A DNA stretch of 64,000 bases from contig NZ_JANAVJ010000006.1 in the NCBI RefSeq assembly GCF_024213375.1, positions 62,001-126,000 on the forward strand, in the 5' to 3' direction. The DNA is from Paenibacillus sp. MZ04-78.2 (GTDB lineage: Bacteria; Bacillota; Bacilli; Paenibacillales; NBRC-103111). The position numbers and the translations under genes are program-made. How positions within the stretch are numbered: position 1 is the first letter of the stretch; each line of letters starts with the position of its first letter. Below are positions 61,890 to 64,000 of the stretch, piece by piece. The notes under the pieces were generated by a model, which was not told the DNA's origin, did no database searches, and was given only the letters and a program-made list of their open reading frames with translations.

Positions 61890-63173
61890 ATGGAGCAACA
61901 AAGGATCGATTTGCTCGTGCATCATATCGGCGAGCTGATCACGATGGCCGGGGAAGCGGGACCGCGTACAGGCAGCCGCATGGCCCAAGTGCCTGTTGTA
62001 AAAGGAGGCGCCGTAGCCATTCGCGATGGCGTCGTTGTCGCCGCAGGCCCCGAAGCCGACGTGCGCGCGCAGATCGCGGGCCTGCCGGTCATGCAGGAGC
62101 TTGATGCCGGCGGCCGGTTGGTGACGCCGGGGCTGGTCGACCCGCACACGCATCTGGTGCACGGCGGCTCGCGCGAGCACGAGCTGGCGATGAAGCTGCA
62201 GGGCGCGACGTATTTGGAAATCTTGGCGCAGGGCGGCGGGATTCTGAGCACGGTCCGTGCCACGCGGGCGGCGACGGAGGATGAGCTGTACGCCAAGGCG
62301 AAGCGCAGCCTCGATACGCTGCTGCTGCAGGGCGTGACGACATGCGAAGCCAAGAGTGGCTACGGCCTCACGCTGGAGGACGAGATGAAGCAGCTTCGGG
62401 TGACGAAGCGGCTGAACGAGGCGCATCCGGTTGAGCTCGTCTCGACGTTCATGGGCGCGCACATGGTGCCCGAGGAATACAAGGGCCGCTCGGCCGATTA
62501 CGTGAAGCTCGTCATCCGCGAAATGCTGCCGGAAGTGAAGCGCCTCGGACTGGCCGAGTTTTGCGACGTGTTCTGTGAGCACGGCGTGTTCTCGCCCGCC
62601 GAATCCGAGGAGATTCTGGCGGCGGCCAAGGCGCTCGGCTTCGGCGTGAAAATCCACGCCGACGAGATCGAGCCGCTCGGCGGCGCGGAGCTTGCGGGCA
62701 AGCTCGGCTGCATCTCGGCCGAGCACCTGCTGGCCGCGACCGACGCCGGGTTCGAGGCGATGCGCGATGCCGGTGTGATCGCCGTCTGCCTGCCGGCGAC
62801 CTCGTTCAACCTGCGGCTGAAGCAGCATGCCCGTGCGCGCCGCATGATCGAGCTCGGTCTCGCCGTCGCGCTATCGACCGACTACAACCCCGGCAGCTCG
62901 CCGACGGAGTCGATCCAGCTCGTGATGACGCTCGGCTGCCTGAACCTCGGGCTGACGCCGGAAGAAGTGCTGACGGCCGTGACCGTCAACGCGGCGCACG
63001 CCATCGGGCGCGGCGACCGGGTCGGCAGTCTGGAGCCGGGCAAGCAGGCCGACCTGGTCATTTTCGACGCGGCCAATTTGGCGTATGTGCCGTATCATTT
63101 TGGCATTAACCACGTCGATACGGTCGTCAAGGGCGGGAAAATCGTCGTCCGGGAAGGACGGCTGGCGCACTAG
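61890..63173 (+). CDS. hutI: Imidazolonepropionase
   Basis: A 427-residue amidohydrolase-fold enzyme. The metal site is DPHTHLVHGG (HxH), with FCEHGVFSP and KIHADEIEPLGG and the catalytic Asp in ALSTDYNPGSSP. It opens the imidazolone ring to formimidoyl-glutamate, the substrate of HutG. Starts 170 bases after hutU; ribosome site GGTGATGGAAG. A long terminator follows. The gene for the first step, hutH, is not in the window. Confidence 0.94.
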   Translation: MEQQRIDLLVHHIGELITMAGEAGPRTGSRMAQVPVVKGGAVAIRDGVVVAAGPEADVRAQIAGLPVMQELDAGGRLVTPGLVDPHTHLVHGGSREHELAMKLQGATYLEILAQGGGILSTVRATRAATEDELYAKAKRSLDTLLLQGVTTCEAKSGYGLTLEDEMKQLRVTKRLNEAHPVELVSTFMGAHMVPEEYKGRSADYVKLVIREMLPEVKRLGLAEFCDVFCEHGVFSPAESEEILAAAKALGFGVKIHADEIEPLGGAELAGKLGCISAEHLLAATDAGFEAMRDAGVIAVCLPATSFNLRLKQHARARRMIELGLAVALSTDYNPGSSPTESIQLVMTLGCLNLGLTPEEVLTAVTVNAAHAIGRGDRVGSLEPGKQADLVIFDAANLAYVPYHFGINHVDTVVKGGKIVVREGRLAH

Positions 63174-63218
63174 CTGACCGGACGAAAACGTTTCGCAATA
63201 GCATATCGCATGATCCGG

Positions 63219-63274
63219 AAGGGGACATTCCGCACGCTTGGCTTGAGGCGTAAGGAAGAGTCCCTTTTTTTCTT
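63219..63274 (+). terminator. Terminator after hutI
   Basis: AAGGGGAC pairs with GTCCCTT, extended by inner TTCC-GCACGCTT with AGGCGTAAGGAA, then a long T run. Confidence 0.82.
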
Positions 63275-63413
63275 TTATTTAAATTTTTTACAATGAAAGC
63301 TACAATGGTTTTGTTTTCCATATGACGGTATTTTATTGAGTGAGGAGGGAAAGCTAACGAATTGATTTGATCGATGGTTGAATACTAAATTTATGAAGAT
63401 TGGAGTGAAGTTG

Positions 63414-64000
63414 ATGAACAGAGGGTTAAAGCGAAAACGATGGCCGATAGTATTGTCTCTGCTTCTGGTGTTCCAATTGCTGCTTACAGGCACGACGCGG
63501 GCTTCCGAATCGAAAAGCGATCCCCGCACCGTAACGGCCGATCTGACCGCTACATTAAAAAGCAAGCTCCGCGACGGCGCGAATGTACTCGCGGCCGAGG
63601 TGCATCAGGGAAGCGCGGGCAGCTCCGACCTGTACCGGGATATGAAGCTCGTTGCCAATCCCGACGATTCGGGCAGCGACGGGAATCCGCGGAGCGGCAA
63701 GCCGACGGCGATTGCGCTGACTTATTATGACGATCCGAAAACAAGCATGGCGTTCGCCTGGTACACGTCGGACAAAATCACCGGCACCCAAGTGCAAGTC
63801 GTCGAAGCCTCGAAGCTCAACGGAAATTCGTTTCCGCCCACGGGAGTCCAAACGTATCAAGGCGCTTCGCAAGTGATCAGCGTTTATTTGACACTGGCGG
63901 ATAAATCCAACGATATGTCCACGAGCTTTTCGAGTCACAAAGCCATCGCCGACGGCTTGAAGCCCGGCACCGCCTATGCTTACCGTCTGGGCGACGGGAC
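63414..64000 (+). CDS. Secreted purple-acid-phosphatase-type protein, N-terminal part
   Basis: The gene runs off the right edge. After a signal peptide (RWPIVLSLLLVFQLLLTGTT) there is a Ser/Asp-rich region and then a purple acid phosphatase N-terminal (fibronectin-like) domain with GKPTAIALTYYDDPKTSMAF followed by AWYTSDKITGTQVQV, and GLKPGTAYAYRLGDG at the edge. The metallophosphoesterase catalytic part would follow outside. ATG 63414 has TGGAGTGAAG before it; ATG 63393 is in the same frame but lacks a good site. Secreted phosphatase or nuclease role is likely. Confidence 0.8.
   Translation, partial: MNRGLKRKRWPIVLSLLLVFQLLLTGTTRASESKSDPRTVTADLTATLKSKLRDGANVLAAEVHQGSAGSSDLYRDMKLVANPDDSGSDGNPRSGKPTAIALTYYDDPKTSMAFAWYTSDKITGTQVQVVEASKLNGNSFPPTGVQTYQGASQVISVYLTLADKSNDMSTSFSSHKAIADGLKPGTAYAYRLGDG

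Noticed and set aside
63187-63205. A possible cre-like palindrome GAAAACGTTTCGC downstream of hutI
   Set aside because: It lies downstream of the operon and fits the consensus poorly; the upstream site at 58768 is a better candidate.
1-64000. CRISPR arrays, tRNA or rRNA genes, intact transposases, phage modules
   Set aside because: None were seen on reading: no regularly spaced repeats, no clover-leaf genes, no transposase or integrase motifs.

Overview
The window comes from a high-GC, endospore-forming Firmicute, most likely Paenibacillus or a close relative in the Paenibacillaceae. The evidence is spore genes (a CotF-like coat protein, a YjcZ-type small protein, a SigK-like remnant), Firmicute regulation (a T-box leader, CsoR and Fur boxes, AGGAGG-type ribosome sites, sigma-D-type promoters before chemoreceptors), and many proteins of paenibacillar type. 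No rRNA, tRNA, CRISPR array or intact insertion sequence was seen. Most of the window is GC-rich. Two stretches (about 16.3-18.1 kb and 51.3-56.1 kb) are clearly AT-rich, full of broken or orphan genes, and each carries a copy of a related hairpin repeat.

Layout. 1-6 kb: end of an acyltransferase gene, an L,D-transpeptidase, a decayed aminotransferase tail, a TVP38-type membrane protein, a 45-residue membrane protein, molybdate uptake (modAB with a divergent HTH/binding-domain regulator, no modC), and a DoxX protein. 6-8 kb: YjcZ-like protein, then a Fur-controlled pair (64-residue protein and FhuF-like iron reductase), and a DUF2325 protein. 8-12 kb: a FadR-type regulator facing glcDF (2-hydroxyacid oxidation), with a palindromic operator over the promoter. 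12-16 kb: two convergent chemoreceptor genes. 16.3-18 kb: AT-rich decayed segment (immunity-like, NUDIX, alpha/beta-hydrolase and DUF4304 remnants, one intact cytidine deaminase). 18-25 kb: secreted stalk-domain protein, spore coat protein, CheY-type regulator, hydrolases, a phosphotransferase, an HD hydrolase, and an aminotransferase under a T-box whose specifier reads as GCC (alanine). 25-30.5 kb: a five-gene peptide/nickel-class ABC importer. 30.7-36.6 kb: copper homeostasis (csoR-copZ-copA), a 173-bp giant inverted repeat, a two-component system and a histidine-rich lipoprotein.

37.0-44.6 kb is the most unusual part: a one-directional cluster of two ABC-2 permeases without an ATPase, two radical SAM/SPASM enzymes, a Gfo/Idh/MocA oxidoreductase, a free-standing acyl carrier protein and two very divergent KAS III-like proteins, closed by a terminator. 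It looks like a biosynthetic pathway working on an ACP-bound or small-molecule intermediate, with export. I do not recognise the product.

44.7-51 kb is a Fur-controlled ferric-siderophore uptake operon (binding protein, two FecCD permeases, ATPase, nitroreductase) followed by its own Fur box and an AraC/binding-protein regulator of the Btr type. 51-56 kb is the second AT-rich, decayed segment. 56-63 kb holds an MFS transporter, an AraC regulator and histidine degradation genes hutG-hutU-hutI (hutH is not in the window), with a likely cre site upstream. The window ends inside a secreted purple-acid-phosphatase-type protein.
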